From Muribaculaceae bacterium (GTDB lineage: Bacteria > Bacteroidota > Bacteroidia > Bacteroidales > Muribaculaceae), in NCBI GenBank assembly GCA_029062005.1, contig JAIDQZ010000010.1:1-64000 (forward strand): a DNA stretch of 64,000 nucleotides, written 5' to 3'. Position 1 is the stretch's first letter. Each line of letters starts with the position of its first letter. The notes below the pieces were generated by a model that was given only the letters and a program-made list of their open reading frames with translations, had not been told where the DNA came from and ran no database searches. The position numbers and the translations under genes were made by a program. This document shows positions 44,399 through 53,825 of the stretch, one piece after another.

Positions 44399-45928
44399 AT
44401 GAGAGCATTAATTAGCGTAAGCGACAAGCGTGGCGTAGTTGATTTCGCCCGCGAGCTTCAGGCAATGGGCTGGGACATCATAGCCACCGGAGGCACAATG
44501 AAGGCACTCCGCGACGCCGGTCTGAAGATTATCAATATCAGCGATGTGACAGGATTCCCTGAAATATGCGAAGGTCGCGTCAAGACCCTTCACCCGAAGG
44601 TACATGGCGGTCTTCTCGCACGCCGTGACGTTCCGGAACATATGGCTGAGATCGCAGCCAATGGAATCGAGACAATCGACATGGTATGTGTCAACCTTTA
44701 CCCGTTTGAGGCAACAATCGCAAAAGAGGGAGTGACACTTGCCGATGCGGTTGAGAATATCGACATAGGCGGTCCGTCAATGCTCCGCAGTGCGGCGAAG
44801 AACTTCGCTTCCGTCACTGTAGTCTGCGATCCTGACGACTACGGCAAGATAATCGAGGAAATCCGCTCCACAGGCGACACAACATTGGAGACACGCTTCA
44901 AGCTTTCTGCAAAGGCATATACCCACACAGCACTCTATGACAGCCATATCGCGACCTACATGCGCGAGAAAGCCGGTCTTGAAGAGAAGCTTTTCCTATC
45001 TTTCGACCGCGTGCAGACACTGCGCTACGGCGAGAACCCGCACCAGCAGGCGGCGCTCTATAAAGCTCCTGAGGAGGAATCATATTCTCTGCTCAGCGCC
45101 AAGCAGCTCAATGGCAAGGAACTCAGCTACAACAACATTCAGGATGCCAACGCCGCACTGAATATTGTAAGGGAGTTCGACGAGCCATTCTGCGTCGGCC
45201 TGAAGCATATGAATCCTTGCGGAGCAGCTGTTGGAGCCACCATCGAGGAGGCATGGACCAAGGCTTACGAAGCCGACAAGGTCAGCATCTATGGAGGCAT
45301 TGTGGCTATGAACCGTCCACTTACAATTGATGTGGCAAAATCCATGAAGCCTATCTTCCTTGAGATAGTCATGGCTCCGGCTTTTGATGAAGACGCTCTC
45401 GAACTCTTGAAGACAAAGAAAAACCTCCGTATCCTTGAAGTGAAAATGGATGGATCAAAAGAGGCACAGCGCCAGTATGTAGGTATCAACGGCGGACTTC
45501 TCGTGCAGGATGCCGACACGACTACAAAAGATGTGACTGCAGACATGACTGTGACCGAAAAGAAGCCTACCGAACAGGAACTGAAGGATATGAACTTCGC
45601 ATGGCGTATAGTGAAGCATGTGAAGAGCAATGCCATAGTGATAGTCAAGGGGGGCATGACACTGGGTGTAGGTGCCGGACAGATGAATCGTGTAGGCTCA
45701 GCCGACATCGCCCTTGAGCAGGCTCTTGCCTCAGGCAATACAGAAGGTCTCGTGCTCGGCAGCGACGGATTCCTGCCTTTCGGCGACACAGTGGAGCTCG
45801 TGGCAGACAAAGGAGTCACAGCAATCGTGCAGCCCGGCGGTTCTATCCGTGATCAGGAATCAATTGATAAGGCAAACGAGAAGGGACTGACAATGCTTTT
45901 CACCGGAATGCGCCACTTCAAACACTGA
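44399..45928 (+). CDS. purH: Bifunctional AICAR transformylase / IMP cyclohydrolase
   Basis: The 509-residue enzyme performs the last two steps to IMP. Residues 1-200 are the MGS-like cyclohydrolase domain ('ISVSDKRGVVDFARELQ', 'GRVKTLHPKVHGGLL'). The rest is the formyltransferase domain with 'RYGENPHQQAALY' and the catalytic Lys-His in 'GLKHMNPCGAA'. The C-terminal 'GMRHFKH' is typical. purD starts 6 nt after its stop, so both are on one message. Confidence 0.96.
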   Translation: MRALISVSDKRGVVDFARELQAMGWDIIATGGTMKALRDAGLKIINISDVTGFPEICEGRVKTLHPKVHGGLLARRDVPEHMAEIAANGIETIDMVCVNLYPFEATIAKEGVTLADAVENIDIGGPSMLRSAAKNFASVTVVCDPDDYGKIIEEIRSTGDTTLETRFKLSAKAYTHTALYDSHIATYMREKAGLEEKLFLSFDRVQTLRYGENPHQQAALYKAPEEESYSLLSAKQLNGKELSYNNIQDANAALNIVREFDEPFCVGLKHMNPCGAAVGATIEEAWTKAYEADKVSIYGGIVAMNRPLTIDVAKSMKPIFLEIVMAPAFDEDALELLKTKKNLRILEVKMDGSKEAQRQYVGINGGLLVQDADTTTKDVTADMTVTEKKPTEQELKDMNFAWRIVKHVKSNAIVIVKGGMTLGVGAGQMNRVGSADIALEQALASGNTEGLVLGSDGFLPFGDTVELVADKGVTAIVQPGGSIRDQESIDKANEKGLTMLFTGMRHFKH

Positions 45929-45934
45929 TCTTTT

Positions 45935-47272
45935 ATGGAAATTCATCATTTGAACAGCGAAGCCCTTCCTCCACAGGAAAATCCGCTCCAGTTCCCGAAA
46001 ATGCAGTCGGGACGTGAGGAAGAGGTGCGTCCCGGCAAGACTGTGCTTGTGATCGGCAGCGGCGGCAGGGAACATGCTATCGTAGATGCCCTCTCGCGAA
46101 GCGCCCGCGTGCAGAAGATCTACGCGTGTCCCGGCAATCCGGGAATGGCTAAACATGCCACATGCGTTCCTATCGGTGTCACCGATGTCAATGACCTCGT
46201 GGAATTTGCCAAGGAAAAGAAGGTTGATCTTACTGTAGTGGGTCCTGAGGCATCATTGGCTGCGGGAGTTTCCGATGCGTTCAAGGCTGAGGGGCTGCGT
46301 ATCTTCGGTCCCACAAAGGCAGGTGCCCGCATCGAGTCAAGCAAGGAATTTGCCAAGGAGATAATGGAGAAATACGGTGTTCCCACAGGCTTCTACAAAA
46401 GTTTTGACAATTACGAAGAGGCAAAGGCATATGCCGAGTCCCTACCTCTTCCTACCGTAATAAAGTATGACGGACTTGCTGCAGGCAAGGGAGTTGTTGT
46501 AGCTGCTACTCGTGAGGAAGCAGATGCCGCCCTGCGCGACATGCTTCTCGACTCCGCTTTCGGACAGGGACGCGTGCTAATCGAGGAGTTTCTTGACGGT
46601 CCTGAATTCTCATTCATGTGCGCTGTTGGGGGCAGGAAGGTATATCCCCTTGCTCTGGCGCAGGATCACAAACGTGCATACGACGGCGACAAAGGTCCCA
46701 ACACAGGTGGCATGGGGGCATATTCGCCGCTTCCCTTCATTACTGACGAAGTGCGGGAAAGGGCTCTTAAGGAAATTCTTCAGCGCACAGCCGACGGACT
46801 TGCTGACGAAGGCATCGACTATACAGGTATCCTTTACGGCGGACTAATCCTGACAAAGGATGGACCGAAAGTGATAGAGTTCAACGCTCGTTTCGGCGAC
46901 CCGGAGACAGAAGTAGTGCTACCTCGACTCGAAAGCGACATCTATGATCTCTTCGATGCTGCAATAGACTCGGCCGATCATGAGACCAAATGGAGCGACG
47001 ATGCATGTCTCGGAGTGGTTCTTGCTTCCGACGGATACCCGGGTTCCTATAAAAAAGGAGTTGAACTTGACTTCAGCGGCTGCTCAAAAGTCTACCACAT
47101 GGGCACTGCCATGAAAGACGGCAAACTCCTGACAGCCGGGGGTAGAGTAGCAATGGTGACCGGAAAAGGTAAGACACTTGAGGAAGCCGCTGCCAACGCC
47201 TATGCCGACGTAAGGAAAGCTGCCAGAGAAGGACTTTTCTATCGCTCTGACATCGGCAAGCAAGTTTTATAA
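45935..47272 (+). CDS. purD: Phosphoribosylamine-glycine ligase with N-terminal extension
   Basis: The 445-residue ATP-grasp enzyme joins phosphoribosylamine and glycine. The conserved core starts at 'KTVLVIGSGGREHAI' (about residue 34) and includes 'GLAAGKGVVVA' and 'IEFNARFGDPETE'. The first 33 residues ('MEIHHLNSEALPPQ...') are not part of the family. They may be real, since ATG 45935 is only 6 nt after purH, or translation may start at Met23 (46001). A family A repeat follows the stop. Confidence 0.93.
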   Translation: MEIHHLNSEALPPQENPLQFPKMQSGREEEVRPGKTVLVIGSGGREHAIVDALSRSARVQKIYACPGNPGMAKHATCVPIGVTDVNDLVEFAKEKKVDLTVVGPEASLAAGVSDAFKAEGLRIFGPTKAGARIESSKEFAKEIMEKYGVPTGFYKSFDNYEEAKAYAESLPLPTVIKYDGLAAGKGVVVAATREEADAALRDMLLDSAFGQGRVLIEEFLDGPEFSFMCAVGGRKVYPLALAQDHKRAYDGDKGPNTGGMGAYSPLPFITDEVRERALKEILQRTADGLADEGIDYTGILYGGLILTKDGPKVIEFNARFGDPETEVVLPRLESDIYDLFDAAIDSADHETKWSDDACLGVVLASDGYPGSYKKGVELDFSGCSKVYHMGTAMKDGKLLTAGGRVAMVTGKGKTLEEAAANAYADVRKAAREGLFYRSDIGKQVL

Positions 47273-47282
47273 ATCATAAAAA

Positions 47283-47513
47283 ATAATTGAGAATTGAGAA
47301 TTTTGAATCTATCATACATCTTTGCAAATAATTACGGTCTCGGTAGGGACGTACGGCTCGTGCGTCCGCGATCCGAAATATGCAAATGCTGTGTATAATG
47401 CCAATTGCTATGCGGACGCACGGGCCGTGCGTCCCTACCCGGCTATTGAAATAATTCTCAATTCAAAACTACTTTAGATTCTCAATTATTCAAAATTCTT
47501 AATTATAAATTGC
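47283..47513. repeat. Family B arms around a family A element in the purD/purB gap
   Basis: AATTGAG-type units (47283-47308) and the inverse CTCAATT/AAATTCT-type units (47454-47513) flank the palindromic doublet listed separately. The purB start codon follows 3 nt after the right arm. Confidence 0.7.
47342..47455. repeat. Family A element, locus 5, with conserved spacer and right flank
   Basis: Palindromes at 47347-47367 (one base changed, GTACG) and 47414-47434 (centre GGG) enclose a spacer with 'GCTGTGTATAATGCC', the same as at locus 4. The right flank 'GGCTATTGAAATAATT' is shared with loci 4 and 8. Confidence 0.85.
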
Positions 47514-47516
47514 AAT

Positions 47517-48812
47517 ATGACTGACAGATACGGAAGAGACGTGATGCGTCGCGTCTGGACTGAAAAGAATAAATTTGACGCCTATCTCAAGGTGGAGATC
47601 CTTGCCGCAGAGGCGTGGAGCAAACTTGGTGTCATTCCGGAGGAAGATGTGAAAAAACTCTGGGACAAAGCCACCTTCGACATCGACAGGATTAAGGAAA
47701 TCGAGCTTCAGACCCGGCACGATGTAGTGGCATTCACCCGTGCCGTCAGCGAGAGTCTCGGCGAGGAACGCAAGTGGGTGCACTACGGACTGACTTCCAC
47801 CGATGTGGTGGACACGGCAAACGGATACCTCTTCAAGCAGGCTGATGAAATAATCCGTGAAGACCTTGAGAAATTCTGCGAGATGCTTAAGAAACAGGCA
47901 ATACGCTTCAAAAATCTCCCTTGCATCGGACGTACCCACGGCATACATGCCGACATCACGAGCTTCGGCTTGAAATGGGTGCTATGGCTCGCTGAGATGA
48001 AACGCAACGTGGAGCGATTCAATCTCGCTGCCGCAGGGGTTGAGGTAGGCAAACTGAGCGGTGCCGTTGGTAACTTCGCAAACATCCCTCCGTTTATTCA
48101 GGATTATGTATGCGAACACCTCGGCATCAACTCCGCTGACGTTTCCACACAGGTGATACAGCGCGACCGCCATGCCTACTATATGGCTACACTCGCCGTG
48201 ATAGCATCCTCGCTTGAACAGATGGCAATGGAAGTGCGCAACCTTCAGCGCACCGAGGTGCATGAAGTGGAAGAGGCATTCGGCAAAGGACAGAAGGGAT
48301 CGAGTGCCATGCCCCATAAGCGCAATCCGATCGGCAGCGAGAATATATGCGGCTGTGCCCGCGTGATGCGCGGATATATGGCAACTGCATATGAAAACGT
48401 CGCACTCTGGCATGAGCGTGACATTTCCCACTCAGCCACCGAACGCATCATCATGCCAGACGCCACGATCCTTCTCGACTATATGCTCAACCGCATGATG
48501 GGTATTCTTGAAAATCTGACCATCTTCGAAGACAAGATGAAGGCGGATATCTATATGACCAATGGCGTCATCTTCGCCCAGCGCGTCATGAACGCCCTGA
48601 TCGGCAAAGGTTGGGTTCGCGAACAGGCTTATGACACCGTGCAACCGGTAGCCATGAAAGCAATGGCAACCGGAAGCAACTACCAAGACCTCCTTCTCCA
48701 GACCCCGGCAGTCATGGAAATGCTGACTCCCGAAGAACTCGAAGCATGCTTCACTCTCGATTACTATCTCAAGAACGTCGATTACATCTACAAAAGAAAC
48801 AAAGTTGAATAA
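47517..48812 (+). CDS. purB: Adenylosuccinate lyase
   Basis: The 431-residue enzyme cleaves SAICAR in the IMP pathway and adenylosuccinate in the AMP branch. It is a fumarase/aspartase superfamily member with '[12 protein letters not shown]', '[11 protein letters not shown]' and the signature loop '[11 protein letters not shown]'. It lies directly before the second IVS-like unit, which separates it from purA. Confidence 0.96.
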   Translation: MTDRYGRDVMRRVWTEKNKFDAYLKVEILAAEAWSKLGVIPEEDVKKLWDKATFDIDRIKEIELQTRHDVVAFTRAVSESLGEERKWVHYGLTSTDVVDTANGYLFKQADEIIREDLEKFCEMLKKQAIRFKNLPCIGRTHGIHADITSFGLKWVLWLAEMKRNVERFNLAAAGVEVGKLSGAVGNFANIPPFIQDYVCEHLGINSADVSTQVIQRDRHAYYMATLAVIASSLEQMAMEVRNLQRTEVHEVEEAFGKGQKGSSAMPHKRNPIGSENICGCARVMRGYMATAYENVALWHERDISHSATERIIMPDATILLDYMLNRMMGILENLTIFEDKMKADIYMTNGVIFAQRVMNALIGKGWVREQAYDTVQPVAMKAMATGSNYQDLLLQTPAVMEMLTPEELEACFTLDYYLKNVDYIYKRNKVE

Positions 48813-49302
48813 TTTTGAATTTTGAATTTTGAATTTAGAATTATGGGAAAGAGAGAAGACAATGTTGTTCTTACAAAAGCAATGGATTTCGCTGTGAGGA
48901 TTGTAAAACTTTGCAAATATCTTTCTACTGAAAAGAAAGAATATGTACTTTCCAAACAACTCTTAAGATGTGGAACATCCATTGGAGCAAATCTTTATGA
49001 AGCAAACGAAGGCTTCTCTGATAAGGATTTCCAATACAAGATATATATATCTTTAAAAGAAGCAAGAGAAACTGAATATTGGCTGGAACTTATGTTTCGG
49101 ACTGACTATATAAGTCACAAGGAATATGAGAGCATAAATGCAGACTGCGTAGAATTGCTCAAACTTCTTGTAAGCATAACTAAAACTTTGAATAGTAAGA
49201 CATCTGACCCGGAAACAAATTATTTATTCTGAATTCAATCAACACGTGATTCAAAATATTCAATTAGAATAATTCAAAATTCTAAATTAAAAATTCTAAA
49301 TT
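48813..49302. mobile_element. IVS-like unit 2: AT-rich inverted arms around a four-helix-bundle gene
   Basis: The left arm (48813-48842, TTTTGAATTTTGAATTTTGA-type) starts on the base after the purB stop, and its last base abuts the ATG of the enclosed gene. The right arm (about 49250-49302) carries the inverse units AATTCAAAATTCTAAATT, with roughly 24 of 30 matches to the left arm, and ends 3 nt before purA. The arrangement repeats that of unit 1 with a different arm sequence. Confidence 0.6.
48843..49232 (+). CDS. Four-helix-bundle protein (S23 family), second copy
   Basis: The 129-residue product is an S23-type four-helix bundle: 'LSKQLLRCGTSIGANLYEAN' and 'DFQYKIYISLKEARETEYWL' are the conserved helix 2 and helix 3 segments. 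It is clearly diverged from the copy between purE and purL, so the two are not a recent local duplication. The ORF track starts at TTG 48822 inside the repeat arm; ATG 48843 is chosen. Like the first copy it is richer in A and T than its neighbours. Its role is unknown. Confidence 0.9.
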   Translation: MGKREDNVVLTKAMDFAVRIVKLCKYLSTEKKEYVLSKQLLRCGTSIGANLYEANEGFSDKDFQYKIYISLKEARETEYWLELMFRTDYISHKEYESINADCVELLKLLVSITKTLNSKTSDPETNYLF

Positions 49303-49305
49303 ATC

Positions 49306-50598
49306 ATGAGCGAACGATTAGTTGTCACCGGCTCACAGTGGGGAGACGAGGGCAAAGGAAAGATTACCGACTATTTCGCATGCCGCGCCGACATGGTGGT
49401 ACGCTATCAGGGCGGCAACAACGCCGGACATTCCGTAATGTTCGACGGTCATAAATACTCTCTCCAGAGTATTCCCTCCGGCATCTTCAACCCTAAGACC
49501 GTCAATGTAATGGCAAACGGCATGGTGGTGAATCCCGTCTCAGTGATAGCTGAGCTGGAAAAACTCCATAATCAGGGTATCACTGATTATCAGCTATATA
49601 TATCTGATCGGGCAGCCATGGTGATGCCGTGGCACAGCATGCTTGACGGAGCAAGCGAAAGCCTGAAGGGAGACGCGAAGATAGGCACTACAAAGAAAGG
49701 TATCGGTCCGGCTTATACCGACAAATATTCACGTCTCGGACTCCGGATGGGCGATCTTCTTGATCCCGAATACTTTGCAGAACGCCTCAAAGCTGCGCTC
49801 GAAGTGAAGAATATGGAACTCAAGATGTACGGTCTCGAACCTCTCGACTATCAGCAGGTCTACGATCAATATATGGAGATAGCGAAAGTGCTCGGACCTC
49901 GCATCTGCGACACAAGCCTTCTTATCGACGATGCGATCCACACCGATGCGAAGATCCTTTTCGAAGGAGCACAGGGCATGATGCTCTGCATCGACCATGG
50001 CACATATCCTTATGTCACATCATCATGTCCTTCAGCCGCCAGCATCTCTCAGGGCGCAGGAATCGCACCTAAATGGATCGAGAACGTTGTCGGTGTCGCC
50101 AAGGCATACTGCACGCGTGTGGGAGAAGGACCATTTCCCACGGAGCTCTTTGATGAAACGGCACATGAGATACGCGAACGTGGTCATGAATACGGTACTG
50201 TCACCGGACGTCCTCGCCGTATCGGATGGTTTGATGCTGTTGTGGCGCGCTACACTGCCCGGCTTGCAGGTATCGACTATTGGGCACTTATGCTTTTCGA
50301 TGTCCTCTCAGGTCTCGACAAGGTAAAGATATGCGTGGGCTACGAACTCGAAGGCAAGGAAGTAATGGCTCCCCCTTCCACCATCCACAAGCTTGCACAG
50401 TGCAAACCCGTCTACATTGAGATGGAAGGCTGGAAGGAAGATATCACCGGTTGTAAAAGCTATGACGAGCTCCCTGAGGCAGCGAAGGCATATGTAAGAA
50501 AGATCGAGGAACTCACCGGCACAAAGGTAGGCATCATTTCCGTCGGACCCGACCGTTCCCAGACCATCATGATCTCCGAAAAGCTAAAAGCATTTTAA
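49306..50598 (+). CDS. purA: Adenylosuccinate synthetase
   Basis: The 430-residue enzyme joins IMP and aspartate with GTP in the AMP branch. The P-loop is 'GSQWGDEGKGK' at the N-terminus, with catalytic Asp in it and His in 'NNAGHSV'; 'TGRPRRIGWFD' is the GTP/IMP-binding region. The length is normal. It begins right after the second IVS-like unit. Confidence 0.96.
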   Translation: MSERLVVTGSQWGDEGKGKITDYFACRADMVVRYQGGNNAGHSVMFDGHKYSLQSIPSGIFNPKTVNVMANGMVVNPVSVIAELEKLHNQGITDYQLYISDRAAMVMPWHSMLDGASESLKGDAKIGTTKKGIGPAYTDKYSRLGLRMGDLLDPEYFAERLKAALEVKNMELKMYGLEPLDYQQVYDQYMEIAKVLGPRICDTSLLIDDAIHTDAKILFEGAQGMMLCIDHGTYPYVTSSCPSAASISQGAGIAPKWIENVVGVAKAYCTRVGEGPFPTELFDETAHEIRERGHEYGTVTGRPRRIGWFDAVVARYTARLAGIDYWALMLFDVLSGLDKVKICVGYELEGKEVMAPPSTIHKLAQCKPVYIEMEGWKEDITGCKSYDELPEAAKAYVRKIEELTGTKVGIISVGPDRSQTIMISEKLKAF

Positions 50599-50711
50599 TT
50601 TCTAATTTCAAATTTTGAATTTAGAAAAAAAGATTGTATATAAATTTCGCTGAGTAATCGAAGAAATAACATTCTTAATTTTAAATTCAAAATTAGCCAA
50701 AATTCTCAATT
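50597..50711. repeat. Inverted AATTTCAAATTTTGAA arms between purA and guaB, family B
   Basis: The left arm (50597-50629) overlaps the purA stop codon and the right arm (50671-50711) carries inverse TTTAAATTCAAAATT and CTCAATT units. The centre of about 40 nt holds no gene. Confidence 0.7.
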
Positions 50712-50719
50712 GATAAACT

Positions 50720-52192
50720 ATGGGTTTTTTAGATGAAAAAATAGCATTGGAAGGCTTTACATTCGATGATGTCCTGCTCATTCCGGCATACTCGGAGGTG
50801 ATTCCGAGCGAGGTTAAGCTCGGTTCCCGCTTCTCACGCAATATTCCCCTCAATATTCCTTTTGTCTCGGCAGCCATGGACACCGTGACGGAATCAGATA
50901 TGGCTATCGCCATCGCCCGCCAGGGAGGTATCGGAGTGATCCATAAAAACATGAGCATTCAGGCTCAGGCAGATCAGGTGCGCCGTGTGAAGCGTGCCGA
51001 ATCAGGCATGATCTATGATCCGGTGACCATTCATGGCGACAAGACCGTAGGCGATGCGCTCAAGCTGATGCATGATAATCACATCGGAGGTATTCCGGTC
51101 GTTGACAAAGATGGAAAACTCGAAGGAATCGTGACAAACCGCGACCTCCGATTCCAGAAAGACATGGGAATCCTCATAAAGGATGTGATGACAAAGGAAA
51201 ACCTTATCACCACTACCAATCCGAGTCTCTCGGAAGCTTCAGATATCCTTCTGAAACATAAGATCGAGAAACTCCCGGTAGTAGATGCCGACGGAAAGCT
51301 TGAAGGTCTCATCACATACCGCGACATAACGAAAATCAAGGATTATCCCAATGCGGCAAAAGACAGCAAGGGTCGTCTTCGTGTGGCAGCCGGAGTCGGT
51401 GTCACCTCCGACACTCTCGACCGTGTGAAGGCTCTCGTGGAGGCAGGAGCGGATGCCGTTGTGATCGATACTGCACACGGTCACAGCCAGAATGTTGTCA
51501 ACACCCTGAAGAAAGTCAAGGCTGCTTATCCTGCACTTGACGTAGTCGTAGGCAATATCGCGACGGCAGACGCTGCGAGATTCCTCATAGAGGCAGGTGC
51601 CGACGGCATCAAGGTAGGCATTGGTCCCGGCTCCATATGCACCACTCGCATTGTAGCGGGTGTGGGCGTTCCGCAGCTGACAGCAATCTTCGAGGCAGCC
51701 AAGGCAGCACATGAGCTGGGCGTGCCGGTGATAGCCGACGGTGGTCTCCGCTATTCAGGCGACGTTGTGAAGGCACTTGCAGCAGGTGGCGACAGCGTAA
51801 TGATGGGATCAATGTTTGCAGGCACCGAAGAGTCTCCGGGTGAGACAATTATCTATAACGGACGTAAGTTCAAGTCATACCGTGGCATGGGTAGCATCTC
51901 CGCAATGCAGGCAGGATCGAAAGACCGCTACTTCCAGAGCGAGAAGACCGACAGCAGCAAGTTCGTGCCGGAAGGTATCGAAGCACGTGTACCCTATAAG
52001 GGAACCCTCAGCGAGACTATCTATCAGCTCGTAGGCGGACTTAGAAGCGGCATGGGTTATGTAGGTGCACCCGACATCGATCACCTGCACAATGCGAAGT
52101 TCGTGAAGATCACATCTGCGGCAGTCATCGAAAACCACCCCCACGATGTGACCATCACCAAAGAAGCCCCCAACTATACACGTGGTAATTAA
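50720..52192 (+). CDS. guaB: IMP dehydrogenase
   Basis: The 490-residue enzyme oxidises IMP to XMP, the first step to GMP. The barrel is interrupted by two CBS domains (about residues 95-210, '[21 protein letters not shown]'), which bind adenine or guanine nucleotides for control. Catalytic Cys is in 'GPGSICTTR', and '[10 protein letters not shown]' is the IMP-binding flap region. It ends 1 nt before guaA, so the two are one transcript. Confidence 0.96.
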   Translation: MGFLDEKIALEGFTFDDVLLIPAYSEVIPSEVKLGSRFSRNIPLNIPFVSAAMDTVTESDMAIAIARQGGIGVIHKNMSIQAQADQVRRVKRAESGMIYDPVTIHGDKTVGDALKLMHDNHIGGIPVVDKDGKLEGIVTNRDLRFQKDMGILIKDVMTKENLITTTNPSLSEASDILLKHKIEKLPVVDADGKLEGLITYRDITKIKDYPNAAKDSKGRLRVAAGVGVTSDTLDRVKALVEAGADAVVIDTAHGHSQNVVNTLKKVKAAYPALDVVVGNIATADAARFLIEAGADGIKVGIGPGSICTTRIVAGVGVPQLTAIFEAAKAAHELGVPVIADGGLRYSGDVVKALAAGGDSVMMGSMFAGTEESPGETIIYNGRKFKSYRGMGSISAMQAGSKDRYFQSEKTDSSKFVPEGIEARVPYKGTLSETIYQLVGGLRSGMGYVGAPDIDHLHNAKFVKITSAAVIENHPHDVTITKEAPNYTRGN

Positions 52193-52193
52193 T

Positions 52194-53720
52194 ATGGAAA
52201 AGATATTAATAATTGATTTTGGATCGCAGTATACTCAGCTTATCGCAAGAAGAGTGCGTGAGCTCAACGTGTATTGTGAGATCCATCCCTTCCACAAGGT
52301 GCCGGAGATTGACTCCGATGTGAAAGGTGTGATTCTGTCAGGTAGTCCTTACTCTGTCAATGACCCGGAGGCTCCCAAGCCTTCGCTCGATGCTTTCAAG
52401 GGCAAGCTTCCGCTGTTAGGAGTCTGCTATGGCGCCCAGCTTCTCGCCCAGATGGCAGGAGGAACAGTGAAAGGAGCGCCGAGCCGTGAATACGGTCGCG
52501 CTATGCTCACTGTAGTCGATGACAATGATCCCCTCATGCATGGTCTCCCCTCACCCACCCAGGTGTGGATGAGCCATGGAGACACTATCACTGACATTCC
52601 CGCATCATTCCATATCATTGGAAGCACCGAGAATGTGCGTGTGGCAGCTTATCATATCGAGGGAGAACAGACCTGGGGAATCCAGTTCCACCCCGAGGTA
52701 TATCATTCCACCGACGGCACACAGCTTCTGCGCAACTATGTGATAGGCATCTGCGGATGCTCGGGCACATGGAGTCCCGATTCCTTCATCGAGACCACAG
52801 TGGCTGAGCTGAAGGAAAAGATCGGTGATGATCAGGTGATCCTCGGTCTTTCAGGAGGTGTCGACTCGACAGTGGCAGCAGTACTTCTCAACAAGGCAAT
52901 CGGACACAACCTGCAATGTATCTTCGTAAACAACGGTCTTCTCCGTCTCAATGAGTTTGAGGGCGTTCTTGAGCAATACAAGGGAATGGGACTTAACGTC
53001 AAGGGTGTAGATGCCAGCGAACGTTTCTATACCGACCTCGCAGGCGTTACTGATCCGGAGCAGAAGCGCAAGATAATAGGAAGGGACTTCGTCGAGGTAT
53101 TCAACGAAGAGGCACAGAAATTCAATGGTGCCCGCTGGCTCGCACAAGGCACTATCTATCCTGACGTGATCGAGAGCGTGAGTGTCAACGGACCATCGTG
53201 CACCATCAAGTCACACCATAATGTAGGCGGACTTCCCGAAAAGATGAATCTCAAGGTAGTGGAGCCGCTGCGCCTGCTTTTCAAAGATGAGGTGCGTCGC
53301 GTGGGCAAAGCACTTGGTATCGACCCGCAGCTTCTTGGTCGCCATCCATTCCCGGGTCCCGGTCTTGGTATCCGTATCCTTGGAGAAGTGACTGCAGAGA
53401 AAGTGCATGTGCTTCAGCAAGCCGACGACATCTTCATCAGCAATCTCCGTGAGGCTGGTCTTTATGATCAGGTTTGGCAAGCAGGAGCAATCTTGCTCCC
53501 GGTGCAGAGTGTAGGCGTAATGGGCGATGAGCGCACATACGAACGCTGCTGTGCGCTGAGAGCGGTAATCTCTACCGATGGCATGACAGCCGACTGGGTA
53601 CATCTCCCCTATGAATTCCTTGCCAAAGTCAGCAACGAAATCATCAACAAAGTCCGTGGCATCAACCGCGTAGTCTACGACATCTCTTCAAAACCGCCAG
53701 CCACAATCGAGTGGGAATAA
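52194..53720 (+). CDS. guaA: GMP synthase (glutamine-hydrolysing)
   Basis: The 508-residue enzyme aminates XMP to GMP. The N-terminal class I glutaminase domain has nucleophile Cys in 'GVCYGAQLL' and 'QFHPEVYHS'. The ATP pyrophosphatase domain has the PP-loop 'LSGGVDSTV'. The C-terminal dimer domain ends in 'KPPATIEWE'. ATG 52194, just after guaB, is preferred to the TTG/ATG mix used by the ORF track. A palindromic terminator follows. Confidence 0.96.
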   Translation: MEKILIIDFGSQYTQLIARRVRELNVYCEIHPFHKVPEIDSDVKGVILSGSPYSVNDPEAPKPSLDAFKGKLPLLGVCYGAQLLAQMAGGTVKGAPSREYGRAMLTVVDDNDPLMHGLPSPTQVWMSHGDTITDIPASFHIIGSTENVRVAAYHIEGEQTWGIQFHPEVYHSTDGTQLLRNYVIGICGCSGTWSPDSFIETTVAELKEKIGDDQVILGLSGGVDSTVAAVLLNKAIGHNLQCIFVNNGLLRLNEFEGVLEQYKGMGLNVKGVDASERFYTDLAGVTDPEQKRKIIGRDFVEVFNEEAQKFNGARWLAQGTIYPDVIESVSVNGPSCTIKSHHNVGGLPEKMNLKVVEPLRLLFKDEVRRVGKALGIDPQLLGRHPFPGPGLGIRILGEVTAEKVHVLQQADDIFISNLREAGLYDQVWQAGAILLPVQSVGVMGDERTYERCCALRAVISTDGMTADWVHLPYEFLAKVSNEIINKVRGINRVVYDISSKPPATIEWE

Positions 53721-53778
53721 GACCCCATCTCATAAAATATTTTTTAATTTTGAAATCTAAGTTCAAAATAAATGACCT

Positions 53779-53809
53779 AAAAAGGACGCACGGCTCGTGC
53801 GTCCTTTTT
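53779..53809. terminator. Family A palindrome as bidirectional terminator, locus 6
   Basis: A single perfect palindrome (53784-53804) is flanked by AAAAA on the left and TTTTT on the right. It lies between the convergent guaA (plus) and GH2 (minus) genes and has the form of an intrinsic terminator on both strands. Confidence 0.85.
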
Positions 53810-53825
53810 AATGTTCCTAATTATA

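Noticed and set aside
38949-49232. The four-helix-bundle proteins could be Avd of a diversity-generating retroelement.
   Set aside because: No reverse transcriptase, template repeat or variable repeat is present in the window, and the two genes sit alone inside inverted arms.
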